Translations under genes and position numbers: made by a program
Shown: piece by piece, positions 1 through 8,185 of the stretch
Layout: each line of letters opens with the position of its first letter
Numbering within the stretch: the first letter of the stretch is position 1
Notes under the pieces: model-generated
What the model was told of the DNA's origin: nothing
The model's database searches: none
The model's input: the letters and a program-made list of their open reading frames with translations, nothing else
From: Erysipelotrichales bacterium
GTDB lineage: Bacteria > Bacillota_I > Bacilli_A > RF39 > UBA660
Assembly (NCBI GenBank): GCA_022508565.1
Contig: JAFLUY010000007.1
Coordinates: forward strand, 49,032-113,031
Length of the DNA: 64,000 bases
Direction of reading: 5' to 3'

Positions 1-42
1 AAATTTATATGTTAAATTATAATTGTAGAAAGGAGTGATAAT

Positions 43-180
43 ATGATTAGCTTATTAGACAAGTATAAAGGAGGGATTTTATTTATATTAGTTTTTGTGT
101 TCATGTTTAACTTGTATTCTAACCGAATTAAAGAACTCAATCAACTTGAACAGACTAATATAGCTTTCTATGAAGAATAA
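43..180 (+). CDS. Small single-pass membrane protein (45 aa)
   Basis: An ATG follows a strong ribosome binding site (AGGAGTGA, 31-38) with 4 bases between. The peptide has a short polar start, one hydrophobic helix at about residues 11-25, and a polar C-terminal tail with several Glu and Asn residues, so it probably sits in the membrane with one pass. A hairpin terminator follows 15 bases after the stop, making it the last gene of its transcript. No family is recognised. It is called real because start signal, hydrophobic profile and terminator agree. Confidence 0.6.
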   Translation: MISLLDKYKGGILFILVFVFMFNLYSNRIKELNQLEQTNIAFYEE

Positions 181-194
181 ATCATTTATTACTT

Positions 195-230
195 AAAAAA
201 TCTTTACGGTTAATATTGTAGAGATTTTTT
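195..230 (+). terminator. Rho-independent terminator
   Basis: A 13-pair stem with one G-T pair (arms 195-207 and 218-230) closes a 10-base loop. The 3' arm itself ends in six T. It ends the transcript of the 43-180 gene. Confidence 0.65.
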
Positions 231-283
231 ATTTGCCTTTTCTATTCTATATTATTATAATATCTTACTAAAGAAGTGATTTT

Positions 284-1132
284 ATGGATATAATAACTTA
301 TGATGATTTATTAGCTTATTATGATGAGCATTTTAAACTAGTAGATAAAGAATTATTTCGTATAGTTATAAATGAGTTTTTAGATATAATTGGTGAAAAA
401 ATTAATTTTGAAAACGATGATTATATCACTCTTGCTACAAGTATTAAGCGTTATTTTTTTTATGAATCTGAATATGTTGAATTGTGGTTTGATTTATTAA
501 AAAAACATAATTACAGTATGAAATCAGAAATAAAAGACATAATTGATCAACTGACTTCTTTACCTTTTCCTAATCTTAATAAAAGATTAATAAAAAAACT
601 ACTTAAATCTCCTGTTGTTGATGATATTAGTTATAACGGTAAAGGAGGGTTTACAATAATTAGTCCACAGTATGGCGAAATAAAGCTTATGCATACTAAG
701 GAAGTTTTTAAAGATATTAAACAAGTAAAAAAATATATGAAGGATAATATAACAAATTGTTGTCATGATAATACATATTATTTATCCGGTGGATTCTTAA
801 ATATGTATTCGATTACTTCTTTGGCAAACCATTATTTCAATCACCCTTTTTATCACTCATATACATATGATAAAGAAATAGATTGTGTTATTGATTTATC
901 TTTAAAATGCGCAATGGAAAAGAAAACATATGATTTAATAATAGAACCAAAAGAAATAATAATGATTCAAAATAGAGATATACCACAAATATTAGCAAAC
1001 GTAGAAAGTAAAACGGAACAACCAGAAAAAAGATGTCAGTTACTGAAGATAGCTTTATATGAACAACTTAATAATATAAGTGCTGAAGAAATAAATAAAA
1101 TTTTAACGTATAAAAATTCTATTAAGCGATAA
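284..1132 (+). CDS. Unknown protein, possible transglutaminase/papain-like fold (paralogue 1)
   Basis: 282 residues, no signal peptide or membrane helix. It is a diverged paralogue of the next gene; the best-conserved block is the last 130 residues. Within it Cys160-His161 starts a helix, His191 lies in a strand (YHSYTY), and Asp204 lies in the following strand (VIDLS). The Cys-to-His (31) and His-to-Asp (13) spacings are identical in the paralogue, and the order Cys, His, Asp is that of transglutaminase/papain-fold enzymes. That assignment is inference; no family match was possible. A TATAAT at 256-261 and a GAAGTGAT ribosome site give a very short leader. Confidence 0.7.
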   Translation: MDIITYDDLLAYYDEHFKLVDKELFRIVINEFLDIIGEKINFENDDYITLATSIKRYFFYESEYVELWFDLLKKHNYSMKSEIKDIIDQLTSLPFPNLNKRLIKKLLKSPVVDDISYNGKGGFTIISPQYGEIKLMHTKEVFKDIKQVKKYMKDNITNCCHDNTYYLSGGFLNMYSITSLANHYFNHPFYHSYTYDKEIDCVIDLSLKCAMEKKTYDLIIEPKEIIMIQNRDIPQILANVESKTEQPEKRCQLLKIALYEQLNNISAEEINKILTYKNSIKR

Positions 1133-1195
1133 TACACAAATTTTTGTATATTTTTTCTTTTATGCTATAATACGCTTTATTCAGGGAGTGTCATT

Positions 1196-2080
1196 ATGGA
1201 AAATCTAGAATTAGATATTTTGTATTTAATTTTTAACTATTATGAGATAAATAGTTCTTTTCGAAATGGCGAAATTTTTATGAGTTTGGTAGATGATTTT
1301 AGCAAGTTAATAAATCAGCCTATTTACTATCCTTATTATAAAAATGCAGCAAATCATGAACAGGGGATAACTATTGGTTATTATTTAATGCGTCAACTTG
1401 TATTTGGCCAACAATACCAATGTTATTTTTTAGATGCTTTAAAAAGTAAAAATTATTATATGAAAACATTTATTAAAGACTTAATTAAAGAATTAGGTAG
1501 TGCTAAAGATAAAAGTAGAGCTGAAGAAATAATTGATAGGTATAAAAGATTACCTATGATAAATAATGTTAAATTTAATGGGTTAGATAAATATACAATA
1601 GAAACTACTTATGGCGCTTATTCATTTATTCTCGCTGATAAAGTCTTACAAGATGAAGAAATAATAGAATATATGAGAGCGGAAAATCGAATAAAATCTT
1701 GTCATAATAATGCTACTATGTTACTTAATAGTTCTGATGATTTATATTCTATATGTTCTTTATGTCATCATTATTTTGTTGATTCTTATTATCATTCTTA
1801 TGGCTATATAAAAAGTAAAGACTCGATTATCGACTTATGTTCTAATATGTTAATGGAAAAAACACCATTTGATGATTTATATGCTCCAAGAGAAATATTG
1901 TTTATGCGTAATGATGAATTGAGAAAATTATATTTGGATAAAATAAAAAATATTCAAACTAAACTTGATGATAAAAGCATATTAAAGTGTGCTTTATATT
2001 TACAGTCTTTATGTTTAGATGATAACCCTGACGAAAAGAAACGTGTGCTTGAATTTAATGGCATAACAAATTTACAATAA
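1196..2080 (+). CDS. Unknown protein, possible transglutaminase/papain-like fold (paralogue 2)
   Basis: 294 residues, soluble, diverged tandem duplicate of the gene just upstream. Shared features are a conserved C-terminal block with Cys169-His170, His200 (YYHSYGY) and Asp213 (SIIDLC), then a motif with MEK and a P-[K/R]-E-I segment. The 31- and 13-residue spacings match the paralogue exactly, which is the main reason to suspect a catalytic triad. The gene has its own extended -10 promoter (TG at 1163-1164, TATAAT at 1166-1171) and ribosome site (GGGAG, 1184-1188), so the two copies can be expressed independently. Function unknown. Confidence 0.7.
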   Translation: MENLELDILYLIFNYYEINSSFRNGEIFMSLVDDFSKLINQPIYYPYYKNAANHEQGITIGYYLMRQLVFGQQYQCYFLDALKSKNYYMKTFIKDLIKELGSAKDKSRAEEIIDRYKRLPMINNVKFNGLDKYTIETTYGAYSFILADKVLQDEEIIEYMRAENRIKSCHNNATMLLNSSDDLYSICSLCHHYFVDSYYHSYGYIKSKDSIIDLCSNMLMEKTPFDDLYAPREILFMRNDELRKLYLDKIKNIQTKLDDKSILKCALYLQSLCLDDNPDEKKRVLEFNGITNLQ

Positions 2081-2122
2081 TATCAAATAATGTTATAATT
2101 TTACTCGTTAGGACGTGGTAGT

Positions 2123-3526
2123 ATGAATTTACCAGATATGCAAAGTGCAAAATCAAGAAATAAAGAACGTGTTGAGTTTATTTATTCAACTCCAATTGTT
2201 AATAATGAATTTAATGGTAAAAAATATTTTATAAGAACTTATGGATGCCAAATGAATGTTCATGATTCAGAAGAAATAGCTGGTCTTTTAGAAAATATTG
2301 GTTTTGAATCTGTTGAATCAGAGGAAGTTGCTGATATTATTATTTTAAATACATGTGCAATTAGAGAAAATGCTCATGATAAAGTTTTTGGCTTTTTAGG
2401 TAGATGTAAACACTTAAAAGAGTTAAAACCAGATATAAAAATAATTGTATGTGGTTGTATGGCTCAAGAAAAAAGTGTTGTCGATGAAATAATGAGTAAA
2501 CACAAATATATTGATTTAGTTTTTGGTACACATAACATTCATGAACTTCCTAATTATTTAATGAATTTAACTGGTGGTTTAAATATCGAAGTAAAGAGTA
2601 ATGAAGGCAATGTTTTTGAAATAGGTGAAAACTTTAAAAGAGATTCTAAGTATGTTGCTTGGGTTAATATAATGTATGGATGTGATAAGTTCTGTACTTA
2701 CTGCATTGTTCCTTATACAAGAGGAAAAGAAAGAAGTAGAAAAAGTAAAGATATTTTAAAAGAAGTTGAATGTTTAAAAATGAAAGGTTATAAAGAAGTA
2801 ACTTTACTTGGACAAAATGTTAATGCATATGGAAATGATTTAGAAGATGATTTGAATTTTGCAGCATTACTTGAAGCGGTAGCAAAAACGGGAATTGAGA
2901 GAATCCGCTTTGTTACAAGTCATCCATGGAATTTTACTGATGAAATGATCGATATTATAGCTAAGTATGATAATATCATGCCTTATATTCATCTGCCATT
3001 ACAATCTGGTTCTGATAGAATCTTAAAACTAATGGGTAGAAGATATACAAAAGCAGAATATTTAAGTTTATATGAAAAGTTAAAAAGCAAGATTAAAAAT
3101 GTAGCAATAACAACAGATATAATTGTAGGTTTTCCAAATGAAACAGAAGAAGATTTTAATGAAACTTTAAGTGTTGTTGAAGAATGCAAATATGATGGAG
3201 CATTTACATTTATATATTCGCCTAGAGAAGGAACTCCAGCAGCTAAAATGGAAGATTCAATTCCAATGAATGTTAAAGAGGAAAGACTACAAAAACTAAA
3301 TGAAATTGTTAATAAGTATTCAAATATGAACAATCAAAAATATTTAAATACTAAACAAAAAGTATTACTTGTTGGAACTAGTGAAAAAGATAATAATAAA
3401 CTTTATGGCTATACAGAGACAATGAAACTAGTAAATGTAGATTGTGATAAGAATCTTGTTGGTAATATTGTTGATGTTACAATTACTGAAGCAAAAAGTT
3501 TTAGTTTGGATGGTATTGTAGAATAA
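2123..3526 (+). CDS. miaB: tRNA-2-methylthio-N6-dimethylallyladenosine synthase MiaB
   Basis: Methylthiolates i6A37 in tRNAs reading UNN codons, using radical SAM chemistry and two iron-sulphur clusters. The 467-residue protein has the family order: N-terminal MTTase domain with Cys42, Cys78 and Cys112 for the auxiliary cluster; radical SAM CxxxCxxC at Cys187, Cys191 and Cys194 (YGCDKFCTYC); and a C-terminal TRAM domain from about residue 400. Length is normal. An extended -10 promoter (TG 2091-2092, TATAAT 2094-2099) and AGGACGTGG precede the ATG. In Bacillus subtilis miaB lies near cotE; here cotE is 40 kb away. Confidence 0.97.
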   Translation: MNLPDMQSAKSRNKERVEFIYSTPIVNNEFNGKKYFIRTYGCQMNVHDSEEIAGLLENIGFESVESEEVADIIILNTCAIRENAHDKVFGFLGRCKHLKELKPDIKIIVCGCMAQEKSVVDEIMSKHKYIDLVFGTHNIHELPNYLMNLTGGLNIEVKSNEGNVFEIGENFKRDSKYVAWVNIMYGCDKFCTYCIVPYTRGKERSRKSKDILKEVECLKMKGYKEVTLLGQNVNAYGNDLEDDLNFAALLEAVAKTGIERIRFVTSHPWNFTDEMIDIIAKYDNIMPYIHLPLQSGSDRILKLMGRRYTKAEYLSLYEKLKSKIKNVAITTDIIVGFPNETEEDFNETLSVVEECKYDGAFTFIYSPREGTPAAKMEDSIPMNVKEERLQKLNEIVNKYSNMNNQKYLNTKQKVLLVGTSEKDNNKLYGYTETMKLVNVDCDKNLVGNIVDVTITEAKSFSLDGIVE

Positions 3527-3550
3527 AGAAGAGAAATCTTCTTTTTTTTG
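3526..3550 (+). terminator. Rho-independent terminator after miaB
   Basis: A perfect 7-pair stem AAGAAGA / TCTTCTT with a GAAA tetraloop and a run of T, starting inside the miaB stop codon. Confidence 0.9.
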
Positions 3551-3650
3551 TACAAACTTCATGTATTTATTAATCAAGCAAATAAATATGTTTTTGTTTT
3601 CATTTTTTTTAATATTTGATATAATTATAATGAGAATTGAGGGGAAGCAA

Positions 3651-4616
3651 ATGAACAATCAAGAAAACCCAAATAATGTAGAACAGACTCAAGTAGATCC
3701 ACGCACTGTTAATGCAGAGGTTATTGGAGAACTTCGTAAGGATAAAATAGGAAGGCCTATATTAGTTATTCAAATGTTTATTATCTTTGGTATAGTTTTA
3801 ATTGGTTTGCCAATAGTAAATAGTTTAATGAATAATCAATCTAGTTTTTTATATAAGATTTTTAATCCTAACACAGCAATAATTGAACCTCCAACTAGTG
3901 ATGGTGAAGAAAAAGAAGAGTTTTTAAATGCTAGTGAGGAACAACCATTATTAAGTGGTACATCTATGAAATATGAAAACATAGTTATGGAGAATTTCTC
4001 TTTAGCTGGAAATTATATTACATTTGATATTTATAGTTATAATGGTGTTTTAAATCTTGATAAAGAACCATGTTTTTTAGAAGTTTATTCAGCGTCATCT
4101 AGTAATTTGATTGCAACAGTTAAATTAACTGGTACATATGATAATCAAAAACAAAGAGTTTCTTTAACTGCGTATGGCCTTTCATTTAATGGTAATTATG
4201 CATATGTTGGTAAGGTTGTTGAGATGGACTATTCTGATTATCCGGCACACACTATAAATTCTGATGAATCTGGAATTGGCTCTATGACTTGTATTATGGA
4301 TAATAGAACACTTGAATATACTTTTAAAAATAACTACTTAATTGGTATAAAAGATAGTATGAGAGTATATCTTAAAGATCAAAAAGATGATACAGCATAT
4401 TTAAATCTAAAAGGAACTTATGAAACAAAAGCTACTAATCTTGGTGAGACGTCATTTGTTGAAGAAGTGTCTGATGGATTTGTCTTTAATGCAAGTATAG
4501 ATCTAGAGAATATGAAAGTACCATCATCTATTATTGATTATGATTATTATGAATTAGATACAGAATCTAAAGTTATATATTTTACTTTAAGAGGTAAAGG
4601 ATTTGATTGTAAATGA
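3651..4616 (+). CDS. Single-pass membrane protein with large outer domain, unknown
   Basis: 321 residues. The ATG at 3651 is preferred over an in-frame ATG 90 bases upstream because GAGGGGA (3639-3645) and an extended -10 (TG 3617-3618, TATAAT 3620-3625) lie just before it. A cytoplasmic N-terminus of about 40 residues is followed by one membrane helix (about 41-62), an acidic linker and a beta-rich domain with few charged clusters, probably outside the cell. The stop overlaps the scpA start in ATGA, so it is translationally coupled to the condensin genes. No family recognised; a link to chromosome segregation would be guilt by association only. Confidence 0.75.
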   Translation: MNNQENPNNVEQTQVDPRTVNAEVIGELRKDKIGRPILVIQMFIIFGIVLIGLPIVNSLMNNQSSFLYKIFNPNTAIIEPPTSDGEEKEEFLNASEEQPLLSGTSMKYENIVMENFSLAGNYITFDIYSYNGVLNLDKEPCFLEVYSASSSNLIATVKLTGTYDNQKQRVSLTAYGLSFNGNYAYVGKVVEMDYSDYPAHTINSDESGIGSMTCIMDNRTLEYTFKNNYLIGIKDSMRVYLKDQKDDTAYLNLKGTYETKATNLGETSFVEEVSDGFVFNASIDLENMKVPSSIIDYDYYELDTESKVIYFTLRGKGFDCK

Positions 4617-5332
4617 CATACAATTTTTGTATAAATGATTTTGAAGGTCCTTTGGACCTTTTGTTACATTTAATAAAAAGTAGCAAAATGGATATTTATG
4701 ATATAAATATTGAAAGCATTACTAAGCAATATTTAAGTTTTATTAATGAAACAAAGAACTTAAGTGTTGATATTGCTTCAGAATATTTAGTAATGGCTGC
4801 TGAATTAATACATTTAAAGAGTAAGATATTATTAAATAAAAAAGAAGAGAGTGAAGAAGATTCAGAATATGAATTAAATTCTGAAGAAGATTTAAGAAAT
4901 AAATTACTAGAGTATGAAAAAGTAAAAGAATTAACTTCAACTTTTCATGATCTTGAAGATAAAAGAAATAATTTCTTCACTAAATTACCTAGTGATCTTT
5001 CAGAATTTAAAAACAATGAATCAACACTTGATCCAGAAACTGATCTAAGTGATTTAATCAATGCATTCGAATTATTTTTGGAACGTCAAAAATACAATAA
5101 ACCACTTAATACAAAAATAACTAGAAAAGAATTAAGTGTAACTGATAGAACAAAACAAATAAGAAGTTTACTTAAAGAAAAAGGAAAATGTGTATTTACT
5201 TCTTTATTTGAAAGAATAGATAAACCTTATGTTATTGTTACATTTTTATCTATTTTAGAAATGTCTAAGAATAAAGAAATATTAATAACGCAAGATAAAC
5301 AATTTGGAGAAATAATACTAGAAATGAAGTGA
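4613..5332 (+). CDS. scpA: Segregation and condensation protein A
   Basis: ScpA is the kleisin of the bacterial SMC-ScpAB complex that compacts and separates origins. The 239-residue protein shows the family hallmark near the start (FEGPLDLLLHLI, residues 9-20), a helical N-terminal SMC-binding region, an acidic middle region (about 80-130) for ScpB, and a C-terminal winged helix (RKELSVTDR to the end). Length is normal. It overlaps the upstream gene by 4 bases and scpB starts 4 bases downstream, a coupled operon. Confidence 0.96.
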   Translation: MTYNFCINDFEGPLDLLLHLIKSSKMDIYDINIESITKQYLSFINETKNLSVDIASEYLVMAAELIHLKSKILLNKKEESEEDSEYELNSEEDLRNKLLEYEKVKELTSTFHDLEDKRNNFFTKLPSDLSEFKNNESTLDPETDLSDLINAFELFLERQKYNKPLNTKITRKELSVTDRTKQIRSLLKEKGKCVFTSLFERIDKPYVIVTFLSILEMSKNKEILITQDKQFGEIILEMK

Positions 5333-5336
5333 TAAA

Positions 5337-5906
5337 ATGAAACAACTTGGAATACTTGAAGGTCTACTTTTTGTCATGGGTGATGAAGGAATAGATTTAA
5401 AAAGTTTATGTGAAATAATGTCTATAGAAGAAGAAGAGGCTAAAGAACTTTTAAAAGAACTAAAGAAAAATTATGAAGAAGAGGATCGAGGTCTTAGAAT
5501 CTCATATCTAGGAAATGCTTTTAAACTAACTACTAAAGAAGAACATAAAGAATATTATGAAAAATTAGTTGTTAACCCAGGAACTAATAAATTAAGTCAA
5601 GCTGCTTTAGAAACTCTTGCTATAATTGCATATAATCAACCTATCACTATTTCAGAAATAAATGAAATAAGAGGTGTACAAACTAATCAGTTAATTAGGA
5701 AATTAGTTGCTAAAGGATTACTAAAAGAAGTAGGAAAATCTGATTTAGCTGGAAGACCAAATTTGTATGCAACTACATCAGAATTCTTAGATTATTTTGG
5801 ACTTGCAACCATTGAAGATTTACCAACTATTGATATTAAAAATCCAGAAGAAAATAGTGAAACTGATTTGTTCACTTCAATTTATAAAGATGAAGAAGGA
5901 AATTAG
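5337..5906 (+). CDS. scpB: Segregation and condensation protein B
   Basis: ScpB dimers bind ScpA in the SMC complex. The 189-residue protein has the two winged-helix domains of the family, including LSQAALETLAIIAYNQP, a recurrent ScpB signature, followed by EINEIRGV and a glycine-rich GRPNLY segment near the C-terminus. The ribosome site GAAGTGAT overlaps the end of scpA. The next gene starts inside its 3' end. Confidence 0.96.
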   Translation: MKQLGILEGLLFVMGDEGIDLKSLCEIMSIEEEEAKELLKELKKNYEEEDRGLRISYLGNAFKLTTKEEHKEYYEKLVVNPGTNKLSQAALETLAIIAYNQPITISEINEIRGVQTNQLIRKLVAKGLLKEVGKSDLAGRPNLYATTSEFLDYFGLATIEDLPTIDIKNPEENSETDLFTSIYKDEEGN

Positions 5907-6510
5907 TAGATATGAAGATATTTCAACTTTATATGATGAAATATCTTTAGGTGATGATCAAGTAGTTGTTTACAAAAAGTTTGAAAATATTACATTTGAT
6001 GAAAAAATTAAATTCTATAGTTTTGAAAACTGTGTTTTTATTAACTGTGAATTTAAAGGAAGTTTTATCAATTGTACCTTCCATAATGTTAAATTTAGTA
6101 AATGTGAACTCTCTAATATAATTTTTGATGGATGTGGAATAGGAAAATCACTACTAGAATCTTGTCGTATGGTAGGTTCTACTATAATAAATAGCAAGAT
6201 AACTTCATCTAACATAGTTAATAGTAATCTTTTAATGATTAATCTAGATAAGGTAACTTTAGATAATAATATATTTGAAAATACTAAAATGTCTAATGCT
6301 AATATAACTAATGTAAGTATGATAAATACATCCTTTTATAATGTTGATCTAACTTCATCAGAATTTATTACAACTTCTCTAAGAGGAGTAGATTTGAGAG
6401 ACGCTAAAATAAACGATATTTTAATTGCTCCTGAATTTTTAAGAGGAGTAATTGTTAACCAAGTTCAAGCCATCGAGTTTATTAATTTGCTTGGTATTGT
6501 CGTTAAATAA
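5890..6510 (+). CDS. Pentapeptide-repeat protein
   Basis: About 27 consecutive pentapeptides from residue ~42 to ~180 (for example ANITN, VSMIN, TSFYN, VDLTS) have Phe, Leu, Ile or Met at the central position. This predicts a right-handed quadrilateral beta-helix. A C-terminal helix with QAIEFINLLGIVV follows, as in many such proteins. Chosen start is ATG 5890 (206 aa), the last in-frame start before the repeats; it overlaps scpB by 17 bases and has no Shine-Dalgarno, so translation is probably coupled to scpB. Some family members (Qnr, MfpA) mimic DNA and bind gyrase. That role here is only a possibility suggested by the condensin operon. Confidence 0.85.
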   Translation: MKKEISRYEDISTLYDEISLGDDQVVVYKKFENITFDEKIKFYSFENCVFINCEFKGSFINCTFHNVKFSKCELSNIIFDGCGIGKSLLESCRMVGSTIINSKITSSNIVNSNLLMINLDKVTLDNNIFENTKMSNANITNVSMINTSFYNVDLTSSEFITTSLRGVDLRDAKINDILIAPEFLRGVIVNQVQAIEFINLLGIVVK

Positions 6511-6520
6511 ATATTTAATT

Positions 6521-6545
6521 CCTAATTATTTATGTTATAATTAGG
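6521..6545. repeat. 9-bp inverted repeat over the tRNA-Leu promoter
   Basis: Arms CCTAATTAT (6521-6529) and ATAATTAGG (6537-6545) are perfect complements separated by 7 bases. The right arm overlaps an extended -10 (TG 6533-6534, TATAAT 6536-6541) of the tRNA gene. It has no T-run, so it is not an ordinary terminator; an operator is possible. Confidence 0.5.
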
Positions 6546-6552
6546 TAGTAAC

Positions 6553-6639
6553 GCCCGTGTGGTGAAATTGGTAGACGCGTTGGACTCAAAATCCAATGGT
6601 AGCAATACCGTGCCGGTTCAAGTCCGGCCACGGGCACCA
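6553..6639 (+). tRNA. tRNA-Leu, anticodon CAA
   Basis: The 87-nt sequence folds as a class II tRNA. The acceptor stem is GCCCGTG paired with CACGGGC, with discriminator A and an encoded CCA end. The anticodon stem TTGGA/TCCAA holds the loop CTCAAAA (anticodon CAA, reads UUG). A long variable arm follows, and the T arm has the GTTCAAGTC loop region. An extended -10 promoter lies just upstream and a strong terminator follows. Confidence 0.97.
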
Positions 6640-6648
6640 GAATGATAT

Positions 6649-6680
6649 AAAACTCGAACTTTTAATAGTTCGAGTTTTTA
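6649..6680. terminator. Bidirectional terminator between tRNA-Leu and the convergent gene
   Basis: An 11-pair stem (arms 6650-6660 and 6667-6677, core CTCGAAC/GTTCGAG) has A's on its left flank and T's on its right. It can serve both the tRNA and the convergent minus-strand gene that ends at 6681. Confidence 0.9.
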
Positions 6681-7571
6681 TTATCTGCTTTTTTTATTAT
6701 CTTCTTTTGTTTTAAAACTAACAATTTTTGTTCCACTTACTTTGGTTCTAAGTTTTTCTTGAAGTTTAGCTATATCATTTGTTGTTAATTGATTACTTTC
6801 CATATAATATAAGTCATTAATTATTGTTTTTATATTAATTCTATTTGTTTGATCTACCATGTTCTTTGATAAAGTCATTCTAATAACACTCATTAATTTG
6901 TCATAAAATTCATTTTCAATTCCAAGTTCTTGAAAAAAACTATATGTTGTATCAAAAAATATATCCCATTCTTTATCAGATATTTCAAGTGGAGGTATTT
7001 TATATGCTGTGTAGTAGAAATCAATTGCTTTCCTAATTTGTTTCATTGTTTCATCTTTATTTAAAACTTCATTTTCACTATCAACTTTTAGTTCTTGATT
7101 CTTATTATCCTCATATTCTTTCGGATGTTTTTCTCTATATGCTTTTTCTTCATTTACGAAATGTTCAAAATCTTCATTATAAAAATGTGATGCTTCTATC
7201 TCACTTCTTTTTCGTGCTTCAATTAATTCATCTGTAAAAGTTTTTTCTCGATTAATTTTTGTTATTTTAGGTTTATTATCATGAATTGGATTTAGGCTAT
7301 TTATGCTTTCAATCATTTCTTTTGTCAATTTTACAGCAGTTCCACCAGCTAAAACTACAACACCTATTATTATAGGAGTTACACTTGCAAGTGCGACAGA
7401 GAAAATAGCGCCAATACCAACCGGAATAGAAATAAATAAAAGTTTTTTCTTAATATCTTTTTTTTCTCTTTCCATTTCTCTTTCAGATGCGTCAATAAAT
7501 TTTTCAAAATTAACTAATCTTACATTTGTATCTAGAGAATAAACTGGTTTATCTTTTTCTTGATCTTTCAA
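6681..7571 (-). CDS. Membrane protein with two close helices and a cytoplasmic domain, unknown
   Basis: 296 residues from a TTG start at 7571. An upstream ATG at 7586 is rejected because its codons contain the ribosome site GGAGG (7580-7584), which is spaced 8 bases from the TTG. After about 45 polar residues come two adjacent hydrophobic stretches rich in Ile, Val, Ala and Gly (roughly residues 45-85). A long charged helical region follows to the C-terminus, ending in KKSR. The minus-strand promoter is an extended -10 at 7604-7612. No family recognised. Confidence 0.75.
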   Translation of the reverse strand: MKDQEKDKPVYSLDTNVRLVNFEKFIDASEREMEREKKDIKKKLLFISIPVGIGAIFSVALASVTPIIIGVVVLAGGTAVKLTKEMIESINSLNPIHDNKPKITKINREKTFTDELIEARKRSEIEASHFYNEDFEHFVNEEKAYREKHPKEYEDNKNQELKVDSENEVLNKDETMKQIRKAIDFYYTAYKIPPLEISDKEWDIFFDTTYSFFQELGIENEFYDKLMSVIRMTLSKNMVDQTNRINIKTIINDLYYMESNQLTTNDIAKLQEKLRTKVSGTKIVSFKTKEDNKKSR

Positions 7572-7684
7572 TATAAAAACCTCCAATGATATTTCTTAAT
7601 TTTATTATAACATAACTCTTTTATTTTAAATTAATTTTAGTATATAATAATAATGCGAATTGTCATATTCAAGGAAGCGATAAT

Positions 7685-8116
7685 ATAGATTATAAATTAA
7701 TAGATGCAAATAATGATGATAAAGATACATTAATTCAGTACAAACTAGCAAGTATATTTGATTATGCAGAATCTTTAAGTGAAGATGAAATAAGACAAAT
7801 TAAGAAATATGTTAATGAAAATGTTCCAAAACAAATAGATAAATATAAAATTATATTTTCTAATAACAAAAATATTGGGTGTTTTCTTATAAATGATTAT
7901 GAAGATGGTGTTTTGCTTGATGAAATCTATTTAATTCAAGATTATCGAGGCAAAGTAATTGGTTCAAATATATTAAAAGATGTGATTAGTAATTGTAATA
8001 AAATATATTTGTGGGTATATAAAAATAATATAAATGCTATAAATATATATAGAAACTTTGGGTTTATAGAAATAGAAGAAACAGAATCAAGAGTAAAGAT
8101 GAAATATGAAAGGTAA
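7685..8116 (+). pseudogene. GNAT N-acetyltransferase with lost start codon
   Basis: The reading frame is open over the whole length of a GNAT enzyme (143 codons), with the C-terminal half typical of the family (core near RGKVIGSNIL, then WVYKNN and NIYRNFGF). Promoter (TATAAT 7643-7648) and ribosome site (AGGAAG 7672-7677) are in place, but the codon at start distance is ATA (7685-7687). There is no in-frame ATG or GTG; the first in-frame TTG is at 7913 and would remove the N-terminal half. In acetyl-CoA motif A (R-x-x-G-x-G) the middle Gly is Val. Two single-base changes fit recent decay. Alternatives are real ATA initiation at low level or a sequence error. Confidence 0.7.
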
Positions 8117-8128
8117 TAAAGTCAAAAT

Positions 8129-8157
8129 TTGATTATTTTTGCAAAAAATTGTATAAT
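8129..8157 (+). promoter_or_regulatory. SigA-type promoter
   Basis: TTGATT (8129-8134), 17-base spacer, TATAAT (8152-8157), upstream of the 8186 gene. Confidence 0.7.
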
Positions 8158-8185
8158 GTATGATGATTCTTAAGGGGGAAGTATT

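Noticed and set aside
2989..3333. Minus-strand open frame inside miaB
   Set aside because: Mirror of a strongly conserved coding gene, with no ribosome site.
7913..8116. A 67-aa protein started at TTG 7913
   Set aside because: It is only the C-terminal half of the GNAT frame and has no ribosome site; the true frame begins near 7685.
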